A DNA stretch of 64,000 nt. Source: Chryseobacterium vrystaatense (GTDB lineage Bacteria > Bacteroidota > Bacteroidia > Flavobacteriales > Weeksellaceae). The stretch covers positions 310,001-374,000 of the forward strand of contig NZ_JPRI01000004.1 of NCBI RefSeq assembly GCF_000737765.1, given 5' to 3'. Shown piece after piece: positions 17,514-26,447 of this stretch; position 1 is the first letter of the stretch; the number at the start of each line of letters is the position of its first letter. The notes below the pieces were generated by a model. The model did not search any database. It was not told the origin of the DNA and saw nothing but the letters and a program-made list of their open reading frames with translations. The translations under genes were made by a program, and so were the position numbers.

Positions 17514-17540
17514 AAAAGCCCTGAATTTTTCAGGGCTTTT
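17514..17540. terminator. bidirectional terminator between convergent genes
   Basis: Stem AAAAGCCCTGA/TCAGGGCTTTT with an ATTTT loop, flanked by A and T tracts so it can act on both strands. It serves the DUF4286 gene (+) and the small lipoprotein gene (-). Confidence 0.9.
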
Positions 17541-17547
17541 CTATTTT

Positions 17548-17781
17548 TCAATCTCTGTGGTGTTTTTTACCTTTATGCTTATGGTGGCGACCTCTGTCAT
17601 CATCGTCATAGTAATAAACTCTTTTTTTGACGTGTCCAGGCGCATAGTATCTTGCGCTTCCTCCATACATTTTCTTGGCATGTCCCGGCGGAACTCTTCT
17701 TGCATGCTGATCATGCACTACACATGATGACATCATGAACAAGACCGTAACAACCCCTGCCATTTTAATTAAACCTTTCAT
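17548..17781 (-). CDS. small lipoprotein with charged His/Lys-rich tail
   Basis: Protein of 77 residues. A lipoprotein signal ends at MMSSC (Cys20). The mature part contains VPPGHAKKMYGGSARYYAPG, a motif seen in small flavobacterial proteins sometimes labelled quinol oxidase subunit 4, but no real evidence supports that label. The tail from residue 52 is YYYDDDD then an almost purely basic run rich in histidine (RGRHHKHKGKKHH), which could bind metal or polyanions. The start MKGLIKMAG at 17781 could also be the second Met at 17763. Confidence 0.65.
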   Translation of the reverse strand: MKGLIKMAGVVTVLFMMSSCVVHDQHARRVPPGHAKKMYGGSARYYAPGHVKKRVYYYDDDDRGRHHKHKGKKHHRD

Positions 17782-17927
17782 TATTCTACTTTTTCAAATT
17801 TCAGCAGGGAAATAACAAGGTTGATGCCAAAGCTTGAAAAGAGGTTAAATATTAGAAATTAGTTGTGTCCCCTATTTTAAAATTTATCCGTAATTTCAGA
17901 TGACCACTTCTACTTTGTAGAATACAA

Positions 17928-18422
17928 CTAATCTATTATGTCGCTTCGCTTTTCAAGCATCACAAGATCTTTCCATTGTCCGTTGAGCTTTCCTATCTTT
18001 TTTCTGACCCCTACTGTTCTGAATCCGTTTTTCTGATGGAATCTTATCGATGCTTCATTTTCCGGAAAAATATTGGCCTGCAATGTCCAGAATCCATGGC
18101 TTTCACTGTCAAGAATCAACTTTTTCAGCAACACCGAACCTAACCCCTTTCCCTGATAGGAATTTTCAAAATAAATACTTACCTCAGCTACTCCTTTAAA
18201 GCATTCTCTTTTGCTTACGGGTTTTAGCGCACACCAACCTACTATTTCATTGCTTTCGTTTTCCAGTACCCAGCGGCAATCATTGAAATACTCCATATTC
18301 CATGCCTCAGCAGTCGGTACTTCTGTTTCAAAAGTAGCTATTCCACCATCCACTCCCATTCTGAAGATTTCCAGTACTTTTTTTTCATCACTGGGAAGCA
18401 TTTCTCTTAATTCGTAATTCAT
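17928..18422 (-). CDS. GNAT N-acetyltransferase (phosphinothricin acetyltransferase-like)
   Basis: Protein of 164 residues of the GCN5-related acetyltransferase fold, expected to transfer acetyl from acetyl-CoA to an amine. The CoA pyrophosphate loop YQGKGLGSVLLKKL is at about 89-102 (motif QxxGxG), followed by FPENEASIRFHQKNGFRTVG, the usual motif B. The N-terminus (GMxGGIATFETEVPT) is that of the PAT/Bar subgroup, so small amino-acid-like amines are plausible substrates, but this is inference. It starts 5 bases after the DUF421 gene's stop, probably one transcript. Confidence 0.85.
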   Translation of the reverse strand: MNYELREMLPSDEKKVLEIFRMGVDGGIATFETEVPTAEAWNMEYFNDCRWVLENESNEIVGWCALKPVSKRECFKGVAEVSIYFENSYQGKGLGSVLLKKLILDSESHGFWTLQANIFPENEASIRFHQKNGFRTVGVRKKIGKLNGQWKDLVMLEKRSDIID

Positions 18423-18427
18423 TATAT

Positions 18428-18940
18428 TTAATGGTATTTTCTTTTATTTCTTCTTTTTATTCTTGAATAATGTGTCTGTTTTCCTGTTTCATCCTGTGAA
18501 ATAACACTAATGTTTCCATCTACTTCAAGGATAGAAAGTTTTACATCTTCTATTTTTTCAACACCGTGCTCTCTAATTGCTTCTTCCAACTCATCTTTTG
18601 TGATCTTCACCCTGTTTAAAGCAGTCTGGTCTATCATCCCATCCCTGATCAGAATCACAGGATCCTCTTCCATGAATGTTTCAAATTTACGGTTGGAAAA
18701 CATGAGCCTTTTTAAAATAAAGTTAGCAGCAAAAAGAACAAGAGCCGCAATCAAACCTCCCTGTAGTGAGGTATCTGGGCCCACTATTGCATTTTGGACT
18801 GCATTGGAAATAAGGAGAAGCAACACTACATCCCCTGCATTGAGCTGAGAGAGCTGATTTTTACCAAAAAGGCGAATCGCAACTACCATAAAAAGGTAAA
18901 CGCAAAGGGAGCGCACGACGACATCAAGAATAGGATTCAC
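18428..18940 (-). CDS. DUF421 (YetF-like) membrane protein
   Basis: Protein of 170 residues with the YetF plan: membrane helices near residues 8-25 and 36-52 plus 60-76, the conserved segment RLFGKNQLSQLNAGDVVLLLLIS, and a soluble C-terminal domain with PVILIRDG and a dibasic tail. Function of the family is unsettled. The start is GTG at 18940; an ATG three codons upstream is followed at once by an in-frame stop, so GTG is the only choice. Bases 18941-19117 hold no gene that I can support. Confidence 0.82.
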   Translation of the reverse strand: MNPILDVVVRSLCVYLFMVVAIRLFGKNQLSQLNAGDVVLLLLISNAVQNAIVGPDTSLQGGLIAALVLFAANFILKRLMFSNRKFETFMEEDPVILIRDGMIDQTALNRVKITKDELEEAIREHGVEKIEDVKLSILEVDGNISVISQDETGKQTHYSRIKRRNKRKYH

Positions 18941-19117
18941 AGATCACATTTTATAATCAAATGTATACATTTTTATGATTGACTGCTCAATTTATTTTTA
19001 ACACACTTAATAAAAAAATTGAGAAATCTGAATATGATTTAAAACTTCAACGGAAAAAAAATCTGAAAGATTTTGCCAGTATTATCAAATAAAATAATTA
19101 GCACGTTCTCATAAAAA

Positions 19118-19139
19118 AAGCTGCCTAAAAAGCAGCTTT
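19118..19139 (-). terminator. terminator of the bacteriocin-like peptide gene
   Basis: Stem AAAGCTGC/GCAGCTTT with a 6-base loop, 5 bases past the peptide's stop codon, followed on the minus strand by further T residues. Confidence 0.85.
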
Positions 19140-19144
19140 AATTA

Positions 19145-19279
19145 TTAAGGGCATTGAGCGATTGGAATTTCGCTGCATACTACTTTATTTAATCTTTCGC
19201 AGTATACACAATACTTTTTAGGTTCACCTCCGTACACGGATTTCAAATCTGTCTTTGTAAGTTTCTTTAAATTTTTCAT
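19145..19279 (-). CDS. bacteriocin-like peptide with double-glycine leader
   Basis: A 44-residue peptide read from ATG 19279 to TAA 19145. The first 18 residues, MKNLKKLTKTDLKSVYGG, form a classic double-glycine leader like those removed by peptidase-containing ABC exporters (C39 family). The mature part would be 26 residues with four cysteines (C24, C27, C35, C43 of the precursor) and a basic character. Similar small peptides annotated as bacteriocin-like occur in Chryseobacterium. It has its own terminator. No exporter or maturation gene is in the window. Antimicrobial or signalling function is inferred, not shown. Confidence 0.8.
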   Translation of the reverse strand: MKNLKKLTKTDLKSVYGGEPKKYCVYCERLNKVVCSEIPIAQCP

Positions 19280-19484
19280 ATCGTTTAATTTTATGTGTGC
19301 TCAATTTATAACGGATTTCTGAGTTATTTATTACAATTTAATATTTAAAGCTTTCAAGATTTATAGATGATCCTACACGATATAAATACTCAAAAAAATC
19401 AACCCCTTTTTATGAAAATCCTGTTTAAAATTTATTCCGTATCTTTCAATAAGCCAAAAACATCACACCAAACAATAAAAAAAT

Positions 19485-19970
19485 ATGGAAATTATAACAC
19501 CAAAAGGAGCCCACGCCGGGCAATTGGAACCCGCAAAAAAATCATTAATCTCTAATGGTCTTCTTTCCGGTCAGGATGATATGGGTAATTACAATAAAGG
19601 AATATGCCATGATGTGGTAGCCTATGCTTTATACATGAGAGGAGCGGCTATATCTCCGAGTGAACTTGTACAGTTCCATGCACAGGGCTGGCTCAATAAA
19701 TTCAATTATTCTGCAGGAGAGAAATGGAATGGTTATTCTGTAATTCCTAAAGGAAAAGCTATAGGATTTTACAGAGTAAGAGACACAACATGGTTTCATT
19801 CTGCGATCACTACAGGCAGCGGTTCAGAAATCAGATCTGTAAACGGGTTTTCACTGGGAACTGCCTGGTCTGTTCCTGTAGATATGAAATGGGTATTAGG
19901 CAAGCGTAACTCTGATGGAACATTTAATTATGATGGAACTAAAATAGAGGTTTACATATCTTCTTTGTAA
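19485..19970 (+). CDS. putative papain-fold cysteine hydrolase, candidate secreted toxin
   Basis: Protein of 161 residues not matching a family that I can name with certainty. A cysteine at the start of a helix (C41 in KGICHDVVAYALYMRG), a histidine on a later strand (H105 in DTTWFHSAITTG) and an asparagine (N120 in RSVNGF) follow the Cys-His-Asn/Asp order of NlpC/P60 and papain-like peptidases. There is no signal peptide, which agrees with delivery by a contractile system. A gene for a DUF7079-like protein follows after 33 bases, the layout of a toxin/immunity pair. T6SS baseplate genes are 4.5 kb away. The A-rich leader has no Shine-Dalgarno sequence. Confidence 0.55.
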   Translation: MEIITPKGAHAGQLEPAKKSLISNGLLSGQDDMGNYNKGICHDVVAYALYMRGAAISPSELVQFHAQGWLNKFNYSAGEKWNGYSVIPKGKAIGFYRVRDTTWFHSAITTGSGSEIRSVNGFSLGTAWSVPVDMKWVLGKRNSDGTFNYDGTKIEVYISSL

Positions 19971-20003
19971 AAGAACCTGAACATCATTATTTAGCCTTGC
20001 AAA

Positions 20004-20384
20004 ATGTCAACGTCAATAAATATTAAAGAGCGAAAACCTATTTGGATCGCTCTTTCTGATTTTTATCTCGATACTGAACTTCAGGATTCGGACTTTCAAT
20101 ATGTTGCAAAGACAATTCTGGAAAGCCCATATGGTTTCGAAGAGGTAAAAAAAATAAATATTTATGAAGTCTTTCCTGTTCTCCAATCCAATCTATTGCA
20201 ACCTGCCGGTGAGTGGGCAGGTTTTAATGAAAAATGGCTGATTGAAGCTATTATGAACCACCTTGAAACCAGAAACAGCTTTAATCATTTGATGATCAGT
20301 ATTAATTATAAAAAATATGGCTGGATGCAGGAAGACTATTGGATACGGCTGGAAAATATGTATAATAAAATTCGGAAAGAATAA
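20004..20384 (+). CDS. DUF7079-like protein, candidate immunity protein
   Basis: Protein of 126 residues. Segments KPIWIALSDFYLDTELQD, KTILESPYGFEEVKKI, EVFPVLQSNLL and AGEWAGFNEKWL occur in the order that I recall for DUF7079, a small cytoplasmic all-alpha-looking family. No signal peptide or membrane span. It lies 33 bases downstream of the cysteine-hydrolase-like gene on the same strand and shares its terminator at 20388-20413, so the pair forms a two-gene unit. An immunity role is inferred from that arrangement only. Confidence 0.65.
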   Translation: MSTSINIKERKPIWIALSDFYLDTELQDSDFQYVAKTILESPYGFEEVKKINIYEVFPVLQSNLLQPAGEWAGFNEKWLIEAIMNHLETRNSFNHLMISINYKKYGWMQEDYWIRLENMYNKIRKE

Positions 20385-20387
20385 AAA

Positions 20388-20413
20388 AAAGAATCTGCTT
20401 TCACAGATTCTTT
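20388..20413. terminator. bidirectional terminator between the DUF7079-like gene and uvrA
   Basis: Stem AAAGAATCTG/CAGATTCTTT with a 6-base loop, flanked by an A-run and T-rich sequence; closes the plus-strand pair and uvrA on the minus strand. Confidence 0.88.
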
Positions 20414-20436
20414 CATATAATAATATAGATATTTTC

Positions 20437-23268
20437 TTATTCCAATTCCCTCTTCAGAAACTTTCCAGTCAAACTTTTCTTAGACTTCACGATTTCTTCA
20501 GGAGTCCCCTGAGCTACGATCTGCCCGCCGTGTTTTCCTCCTTCAGGTCCAACGTCGATAATATGGTCGGCTAATTTTATGACGTCCATATTATGTTCGA
20601 TGATAATGAATGAGTTTCCTAATTCTACCAACTGATTGATCGCTTCCATCAAGATCTTTACATCTTCAAAATGAAGTCCGGTAGTCGGCTCATCCAGGAT
20701 ATAAAGTGTATTTCCAGTCTGTCTTTTGGAAAGTTCTGTTGCCAGCTTGATACGCTGCGCCTCACCTCCTGAAAGCGTTGTGGACTGCTGTCCAAGGGTA
20801 ATATATCCTAATCCTACATCCTGAAGGGTCTTTACTTTAGCAAAGATCTTAGGAATCGGCTGGAAGAAGTCAACGGCTTCATCAATCGTCATATCCAGTA
20901 CATCAGAAATAGATTTCCCTTTATAGCGTACTTCCAGAGTCTCTCTATTGAAACGTTTTCCATTACATGTTTCGCAGTGAACGTACACATCAGGCAGGAA
21001 GTTCATCTCAATTACTTTCAGTCCACCCCCCTGACAGGTTTCACATCTTCCTCCTTTTACGTTGAAAGAAAATCTTCCCGGTTTATAACCACGGATTTTA
21101 CTCTCCGGAAGTTCTGCGAAAAGATTTCTGATGTCTGTAAACATTCCGGTATACGTTGCAGGATTTGAACGGGGTGTTCTTCCGATTGGCGTTTGGTCTA
21201 CATCTACAATTTTATCAATATTGTCCAGACCTTCTATCTTCTTATACGGAAGAGGCTCCTGAACTGCTCTGTAAAAATGCTTGTTCAGGATTGGGTATAA
21301 AGTCCCGTTAATCAGCGATGATTTTCCACTTCCTGAAATTCCCGTTACCACAACCAGTTTTCCTAAAGGAATATCTAAAGTAACATTTTTAAGGTTATTT
21401 CCTGTAGCTCCTTTTAAAAGGATATTTTTACCATTTCCAACTCTTCTTTCTGAAGGAACTTCTATTTTTCTTTTTCCATTAATATACTGTGCCGTGATGG
21501 TATCTGCTTTTAACAGGTCCTTTGGTTTTCCCTGCCACAGGATTTCTCCTCCGAATTTTCCAGCTCTCGGGCCAATATCCAATACCTCATCAGCCTCCAG
21601 GATCATATCTTTGTCATGTTCAACCACAATCACAGAGTTTCCAATATCTCTTAGGTTCTTTAATGAATTGATCAGCCTTTCATTGTCTCTCTGGTGAAGT
21701 CCGATACTTGGTTCATCCAGAATATACAGAACATTTACCAACTGTGAGCCGATCTGTGTGGCAAGACGGATTCTTTGAGACTCTCCTCCTGAAAGCGTTT
21801 TGGAACTTCTGCTTAAACTCAGATAATCTAAACCTACATCAAGAAGAAACTGAAGTCTTGTTTCAATCTCTTTCAAGATTTCGTAAGCGATGATTTTATT
21901 TTTCTCAGAGAACTTATCTTTAACATCTGACAGCCATTCTTTTAAATCAGATAAACTTAAAGCATTCACCTCAGCGATATTCTTTCCGTCAATTTTAAAA
22001 CTTAAGCTGGCAGGCTGAAGGCGTGTTCCCCCACATTCCGGGCAGGTTTCTTCAGTTGTAAAGTGTCTTTCCAGCAACACAGCTTCGTAAGATTCTCTTT
22101 CTTCAATGATCTCTTCCATAAAAGAGATCATACCGTCGAAGCTTATTTTTATCTTTTTGGTAATACCTGCGTATTTCAGATCTTTATTAAATTCCTTATG
22201 GCATCCGTTGTAGATATAATCCAAAGCTTCCTCCGGAATGTCCTGCATAGGTGTTGACATTCCTAATCCAAAGATCTCAAGAATATTTTTGATCTGTGAC
22301 AGAATCCATTTATTAGATTTAATATCTTCCAGCGGCAACAGTCCACCCTGATTGATCGACAGTTTAGGGTTTTCAACAAAGTAATCTGTATTGATCTTTT
22401 TGATCATACCCAATCCTTTACAGGCCGGACAGCTTCCTTTCGGAGAGTTGAAAGAAAATGTATTGGGTTCCGGAAGCGCCAGTGAATGGCCAGTTTCGGC
22501 ATCCATTAGATTCTTCGAGAAGTATTCAATATCTGTACTTCCCAGTTTTTGAATCCCTATGATTCCCTCACCCATTTCCATTGCTGTACGAAGGGATTTT
22601 TCCATTCGGGTTTCTGAGGCATTCTCTCCAATGATCCAACGGTCAATAACGATATCAATATCGTGTGTTTTGTAACGGTCTAATTTAAGATCGTACTCTA
22701 TATCCTGAAGTTCACCATCAATTCGTGCCTGGCCGTATCCTTTTTTTGCCATCTGCACGAAGAGCTCGTGGTAATGACCTTTTCTTGAACGTACCACCGG
22801 TGCCATCAGCATTATCTTTTCGCCTTTATAATTTTCCTTGATCGTTTCAAGGATCTGGTCTTCTGTATAACTTACCAGTCTTTTCCCTGTAGACAGTGAA
22901 TATGCATCGGAAACCCTTGCATATAAAAGACGTAAATAATCATAAAGTTCAGTAACAGTTCCTACGGTAGACCTTGGGTTTTTGTTGGTGGTTTTCTGTT
23001 CTATAGCAATTACGGGGGAAAGTCCTTCAATCTTGTCTACATCAGGTCGCTCCAATCCTCCTAAAAACTGACGTGCATAGGCTGAAAATGTTTCGATATA
23101 CCGACGCTGCCCTTCGGCAAAGATGGTATCAAAAGCCAAAGATGATTTTCCGCTTCCCGAAAGCCCGGTTATTACTACCAGTTCGTTACGCGGGATCTTA
23201 ACATTAATATTTTTAAGGTTGTGTTCACGTGCTCCGTAAACTTCTATATATTCTGTTGATTTGCTCAT
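20437..23268 (-). CDS. uvrA: excinuclease ABC subunit A
   Basis: Damage-recognition ATPase of nucleotide excision repair; acts as a dimer that loads UvrB. The 943 residues include two ABC cassettes: Walker [10 protein letters not shown] near residue 34 and [10 protein letters not shown] near 640, with signature motifs LSGGESQRI and LSGGEAQRI in the two halves and [10 protein letters not shown] near the end. Zinc-finger cysteine pairs are visible (CPACKGLG and later CETCQGGG with CETCNGKRF). Everything expected is intact. ATG at 23268, with a candidate -7 element 36 bases upstream. Confidence 0.97.
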   Translation of the reverse strand: MSKSTEYIEVYGAREHNLKNINVKIPRNELVVITGLSGSGKSSLAFDTIFAEGQRRYIETFSAYARQFLGGLERPDVDKIEGLSPVIAIEQKTTNKNPRSTVGTVTELYDYLRLLYARVSDAYSLSTGKRLVSYTEDQILETIKENYKGEKIMLMAPVVRSRKGHYHELFVQMAKKGYGQARIDGELQDIEYDLKLDRYKTHDIDIVIDRWIIGENASETRMEKSLRTAMEMGEGIIGIQKLGSTDIEYFSKNLMDAETGHSLALPEPNTFSFNSPKGSCPACKGLGMIKKINTDYFVENPKLSINQGGLLPLEDIKSNKWILSQIKNILEIFGLGMSTPMQDIPEEALDYIYNGCHKEFNKDLKYAGITKKIKISFDGMISFMEEIIEERESYEAVLLERHFTTEETCPECGGTRLQPASLSFKIDGKNIAEVNALSLSDLKEWLSDVKDKFSEKNKIIAYEILKEIETRLQFLLDVGLDYLSLSRSSKTLSGGESQRIRLATQIGSQLVNVLYILDEPSIGLHQRDNERLINSLKNLRDIGNSVIVVEHDKDMILEADEVLDIGPRAGKFGGEILWQGKPKDLLKADTITAQYINGKRKIEVPSERRVGNGKNILLKGATGNNLKNVTLDIPLGKLVVVTGISGSGKSSLINGTLYPILNKHFYRAVQEPLPYKKIEGLDNIDKIVDVDQTPIGRTPRSNPATYTGMFTDIRNLFAELPESKIRGYKPGRFSFNVKGGRCETCQGGGLKVIEMNFLPDVYVHCETCNGKRFNRETLEVRYKGKSISDVLDMTIDEAVDFFQPIPKIFAKVKTLQDVGLGYITLGQQSTTLSGGEAQRIKLATELSKRQTGNTLYILDEPTTGLHFEDVKILMEAINQLVELGNSFIIIEHNMDVIKLADHIIDVGPEGGKHGGQIVAQGTPEEIVKSKKSLTGKFLKRELE

Positions 23269-23303
23269 AATTTGGAGTGACTCTGCCTGAAAATCACAAT
23301 GTG

Positions 23304-23311
23304 CAAAATTA
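23304..23311 (-). promoter_or_regulatory. -7 promoter element upstream of uvrA
   Basis: TAATTTTG on the minus strand fits TAnnTTTG. The -33 TTG is not clear. The remaining 23312-23530 is AT-rich; only frames shorter than 30 codons are present and I support none of them. Confidence 0.45.
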
Positions 23312-23530
23312 CGGAATTTTATGGAATTGTATGAACCGGAAAGTTTTTATTAAAGTTTAATTTTAGTTAAATTTTTAGTCATGTAAAATTTTACTTTGTC
23401 CAGAGAATGCTATTTGTTATTTTATTGTTTTTATCCCCTTTATTATCAATTTGTTTCTTAGTGTATAAAACTTTTACCATAGCTTTTTCAAAAAACAAAG
23501 ATTATTACGTTCGTTTTCATTGCAAGCAAA

Positions 23531-23557
23531 AAAGACTGATACAATGTACCAGTCTTT
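23531..23557 (-). terminator. terminator after the lipoprotein gene at 23579-24511
   Basis: Stem AAAGACTG/CAGTCTTT with a partly paired loop, 21 bases past the stop and followed on the minus strand by T residues. Confidence 0.82.
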
Positions 23558-23578
23558 ATGTATAGGTTGATTTACTAT

Positions 23579-24511
23579 TTATTTTACAAATGAATTGTAC
23601 GAATTAAGTACAGATTCATAAGAAGAATCGATCTGCTGGATATCACTATCAGAAATTTTCCCTGCACCTTTAGCATTACGGATCAATTTTCTATAAGTAT
23701 CTAAAAATCCTGAAGCACTTTTGTTGAAACTTTCAAACTGTGATTTTTTGTAAGAATATTGTGGATCTTTGACATTGAAATCTAATTTTGAATTCGCTTC
23801 TACATTTTTGGCAAGATCATCATATTTTTTCTGAGCTTCCGCTTCATTGAACTTCCCTGAATACTGCTTATCCAAAACATCAATTGTAGCATCCAAAGAG
23901 TTCATAATACCTTTGGAAGAGACAATATACTCTTTCATGGGATGATCTTTGAGAATCACTTCTTCTGCAGCATCTGTTCCAGGTTTGATCTTTGCCACTA
24001 CATTTTCTCCTGAAGTAAATACAGCCTGCGCATCGGCTTCAATTTCTTTTGTTATAGCATCTGCTTTTGCCCCTTTGTCATCTTTATAATCTTCAGAGGT
24101 CATATAAGATTTAAGCTCTTCGAACTTTTTAGTTATATTTTCCTTTTTAGCTTTGTAGGTATTAAAGTCCGCTTCTATGGCCGCTTTGTCTTTTCCAAAC
24201 CCTGATGGAACTTCTTTAATTTTTCCAAATGAAAAATCCATTGAACTTATCACGATAGGCATCATTGTTACATTCTGCCCTTTTGCTTTAGCTGAGGCTG
24301 CTTCTGCATATTTGAGAATGCTTTCAATGTGTCTGGATGTATTCTTATAAGAATCTAAAAAGTTATTATTAAAATCAATAATAGCATTGGCATCATCTGC
24401 TCCTCCAAGATTCAACACAGATTTTCCCAGTTGGCTGACGTCTTTTTTACAGCTGATAACACCGACCGACGTAAATGTCAGAGCCATAGCAAGTACAATA
24501 ATCTTTCTCAT
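23579..24511 (-). CDS. DUF3829-like lipoprotein next to T6SS baseplate genes
   Basis: Protein of 310 residues. The signal MRKIIVLAMALTFTSVGVISC carries a lipobox ending at Cys21. The mature part is almost entirely helical and rich in Lys, Glu, Asp and Ala, and looks like the DUF3829 (YiiG-like) family; the call is tentative. It starts 24 bases after the stop of tssF on the same strand, so it is probably in the tssE-tssF transcript and ends at the hairpin at 23531. Bacteroidota T6SS use lipoproteins in their membrane complex (for example TssQ), and this could be such a part, but the link is positional only. Confidence 0.65.
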   Translation of the reverse strand: MRKIIVLAMALTFTSVGVISCKKDVSQLGKSVLNLGGADDANAIIDFNNNFLDSYKNTSRHIESILKYAEAASAKAKGQNVTMMPIVISSMDFSFGKIKEVPSGFGKDKAAIEADFNTYKAKKENITKKFEELKSYMTSEDYKDDKGAKADAITKEIEADAQAVFTSGENVVAKIKPGTDAAEEVILKDHPMKEYIVSSKGIMNSLDATIDVLDKQYSGKFNEAEAQKKYDDLAKNVEANSKLDFNVKDPQYSYKKSQFESFNKSASGFLDTYRKLIRNAKGAGKISDSDIQQIDSSYESVLNSYNSFVK

Positions 24512-24535
24512 ATTTTATAGTTTTAGTTTAGTTAG

Positions 24536-26422
24536 TTATATTTCGTCAAAATCGATATCTTCATTACTGATTTTTACCACATATTCAATTCCGTCAATAG
24601 CTTTTGAAATGATCTGATTTCTAATAATATTGGCCATATTTTCCCAGTACGCCCTACCATAGAAAGAATAATTCTGTGGGATGATCTCCACCTCAACAGT
24701 TCTTACAAAACCCTCTTTCGGTCGGTTGCTTATCATAGTGCCTCTTCTTACTCTTACCTCTTTCAACTCATCTTTAAGGATCATTCTGCAATAGTTTTTA
24801 ACATCTTCCAGAGAAATAATCTTATCTCTTGTTGTTAAGGCATATTTATAAGCCTGGATACTGTCTGTTCCTTTCTGTTCCTCAGCTCCACCTATCGTTT
24901 CGGTAAGAAGAATAACGGTCTGTGACTTCAACTGATTGGACAGTTCCGTTCCCGGACGCATATGATTGGCCAGTGTACAGTGCGTAACCCAAAAAGAAGC
25001 ATATGTGTGATCTGTCTTTTCTACAGGTTCCATGATCACATAATTCAGTTCCTGTCGGATATTTCTTTTTGCGTTATTGACTTTCTGTACCATGGTCTTC
25101 ATTTTGTCAGACATTTCGCTGAGTACACCTTTTACATTATCTCTGTTTAAAAGTGAAAACGCAGCAATCTCATCTCTTGTAAGCTCAAGTACGTTAGCGA
25201 TCATATCAACGGCATTTCTATTGGTAAACCGTTCCATTCCGCCTTTTCTAACCGTATAAAGACCTTTTTTAAGATCATCTGCAGGTGTAAAAGGAATTTC
25301 AGTATATCTTCTTCCATCTCCATCCTGAACCTCATCTACATATAGGAAATGCTCCCCTTCGTCTGTAACCAGAGGAATATTATTTCCCATAATATCAAGA
25401 CTGTATTCCGTCTTTTTCCAACCTCTGTTATATATTGGGAAAGCATTCATTACAAATGAAAAGTTATCCAAAATTTCTGCAGAAAACTGCGGTGGGAATT
25501 CGAAAGTAAGCCATAAATATTTCTTGTCTCCAATCTGTTTTCTGATCTCTTCTTTTCCATCCAGAAAATCCAGATTCTGAGGCAGTTTTCCAGGTTCTGA
25601 AAATAGGCTGCTTGAAAGTCCCGTAATTTCAATGAATTTGTGACGGTATATACTCTTGATATCCTCAATAGCTTTATTTCGGATAGACTGTTCTTTGAAC
25701 ATCTGTTCGTATCCGTCAGGCTGGTTATTATTCGTAAGATAGCTTAGTCCTTCCCTTACAAACAAAGGATTTCCATTACTTGTAACGGTAATATAAGGAA
25801 GAAGCTTATAGACAAAATCCATATGTTCAAAAGCAGGGTTTGAACAGAACACACTGATATATTTAGGAAAGTTATCATTTGCAAATCTGCTCACGTCCAC
25901 CCCTATCGTGATCTTTCGGTAATCTTCTGGTTTTCCCTGAAATCTGGCTACAGGTATTTTATTAAGTCGATCATCAACACTGTAGCAGGTATTTCCTACA
26001 AACATCACTGCGGTCTGCACTTTGTTAATACGTACGTTCCCTACCGGCGTAAATGGGATATTCAACTGTTTATCAGACTCTGATTTTACCGTAGAGGTCA
26101 TTTGCTTACGGAAGAAAAATTCCGTGTGTTCCAGCAGAACTTCTGAAGACTCGTAAGGCAGCGTGAAAGCAACCGCATGAGCAGGGATCGGATGGGTATA
26201 GATAGAAGGAGTGAGAAGTTTTGCGAGTTTCTCCAGTATCCTTGCATTAACTGTCTGTATCTCGTTATTGGCTTTAAATACCTCTGTACTGAAAGCATCT
26301 ATTAATAGTTTAACAAATGGATCCAGAGATTGCGGGCTTTTCAGTCCCCAAACTTTGGTGGCATTCTGAAGCATTCTAGCCTTTACAGATTCTTTGGAAT
26401 ATATATTTTGATCTAAGTTCAT
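24536..26422 (-). CDS. tssF: type VI secretion baseplate subunit TssF (Bacteroidota T6SSiii type)
   Basis: Baseplate wedge protein of the contractile injection system; works with TssE, TssG and TssK in the cytoplasm. The 628 residues from ATG 26422 carry the TssF pattern: the N-terminal helical part with PFVKLLIDAFSTEVFKANNE, then HPIPAHAVAFTLPYESSEV, the middle segments FVYKLLPYITVTSNGNPLFV and KLPQNLDFLDG, and the C-terminal RRGTMISNRPKEGFVRTVEV. Upstream frame extension to 26455 begins with TTG and overlaps tssE, so it is less likely. The tssE gene is 25 bases upstream. The usual partner tssG is not in the window. Confidence 0.85.
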   Translation of the reverse strand: MNLDQNIYSKESVKARMLQNATKVWGLKSPQSLDPFVKLLIDAFSTEVFKANNEIQTVNARILEKLAKLLTPSIYTHPIPAHAVAFTLPYESSEVLLEHTEFFFRKQMTSTVKSESDKQLNIPFTPVGNVRINKVQTAVMFVGNTCYSVDDRLNKIPVARFQGKPEDYRKITIGVDVSRFANDNFPKYISVFCSNPAFEHMDFVYKLLPYITVTSNGNPLFVREGLSYLTNNNQPDGYEQMFKEQSIRNKAIEDIKSIYRHKFIEITGLSSSLFSEPGKLPQNLDFLDGKEEIRKQIGDKKYLWLTFEFPPQFSAEILDNFSFVMNAFPIYNRGWKKTEYSLDIMGNNIPLVTDEGEHFLYVDEVQDGDGRRYTEIPFTPADDLKKGLYTVRKGGMERFTNRNAVDMIANVLELTRDEIAAFSLLNRDNVKGVLSEMSDKMKTMVQKVNNAKRNIRQELNYVIMEPVEKTDHTYASFWVTHCTLANHMRPGTELSNQLKSQTVILLTETIGGAEEQKGTDSIQAYKYALTTRDKIISLEDVKNYCRMILKDELKEVRVRRGTMISNRPKEGFVRTVEVEIIPQNYSFYGRAYWENMANIIRNQIISKAIDGIEYVVKISNEDIDFDEI

Positions 26423-26447
26423 AAATTTTTCTTGCTGTTTAAAACAT

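Noticed and set aside
19367..19555. 62-codon frame overlapping the start of the toxin-like gene
   Set aside because: Overlaps in another frame, begins in promoter-like sequence and has no recognisable domain; the longer 19485 frame fits the structure of the locus.
23312..23530. Short ORFs between uvrA and the lipoprotein gene
   Set aside because: All under 30 codons and without promoter or family features.
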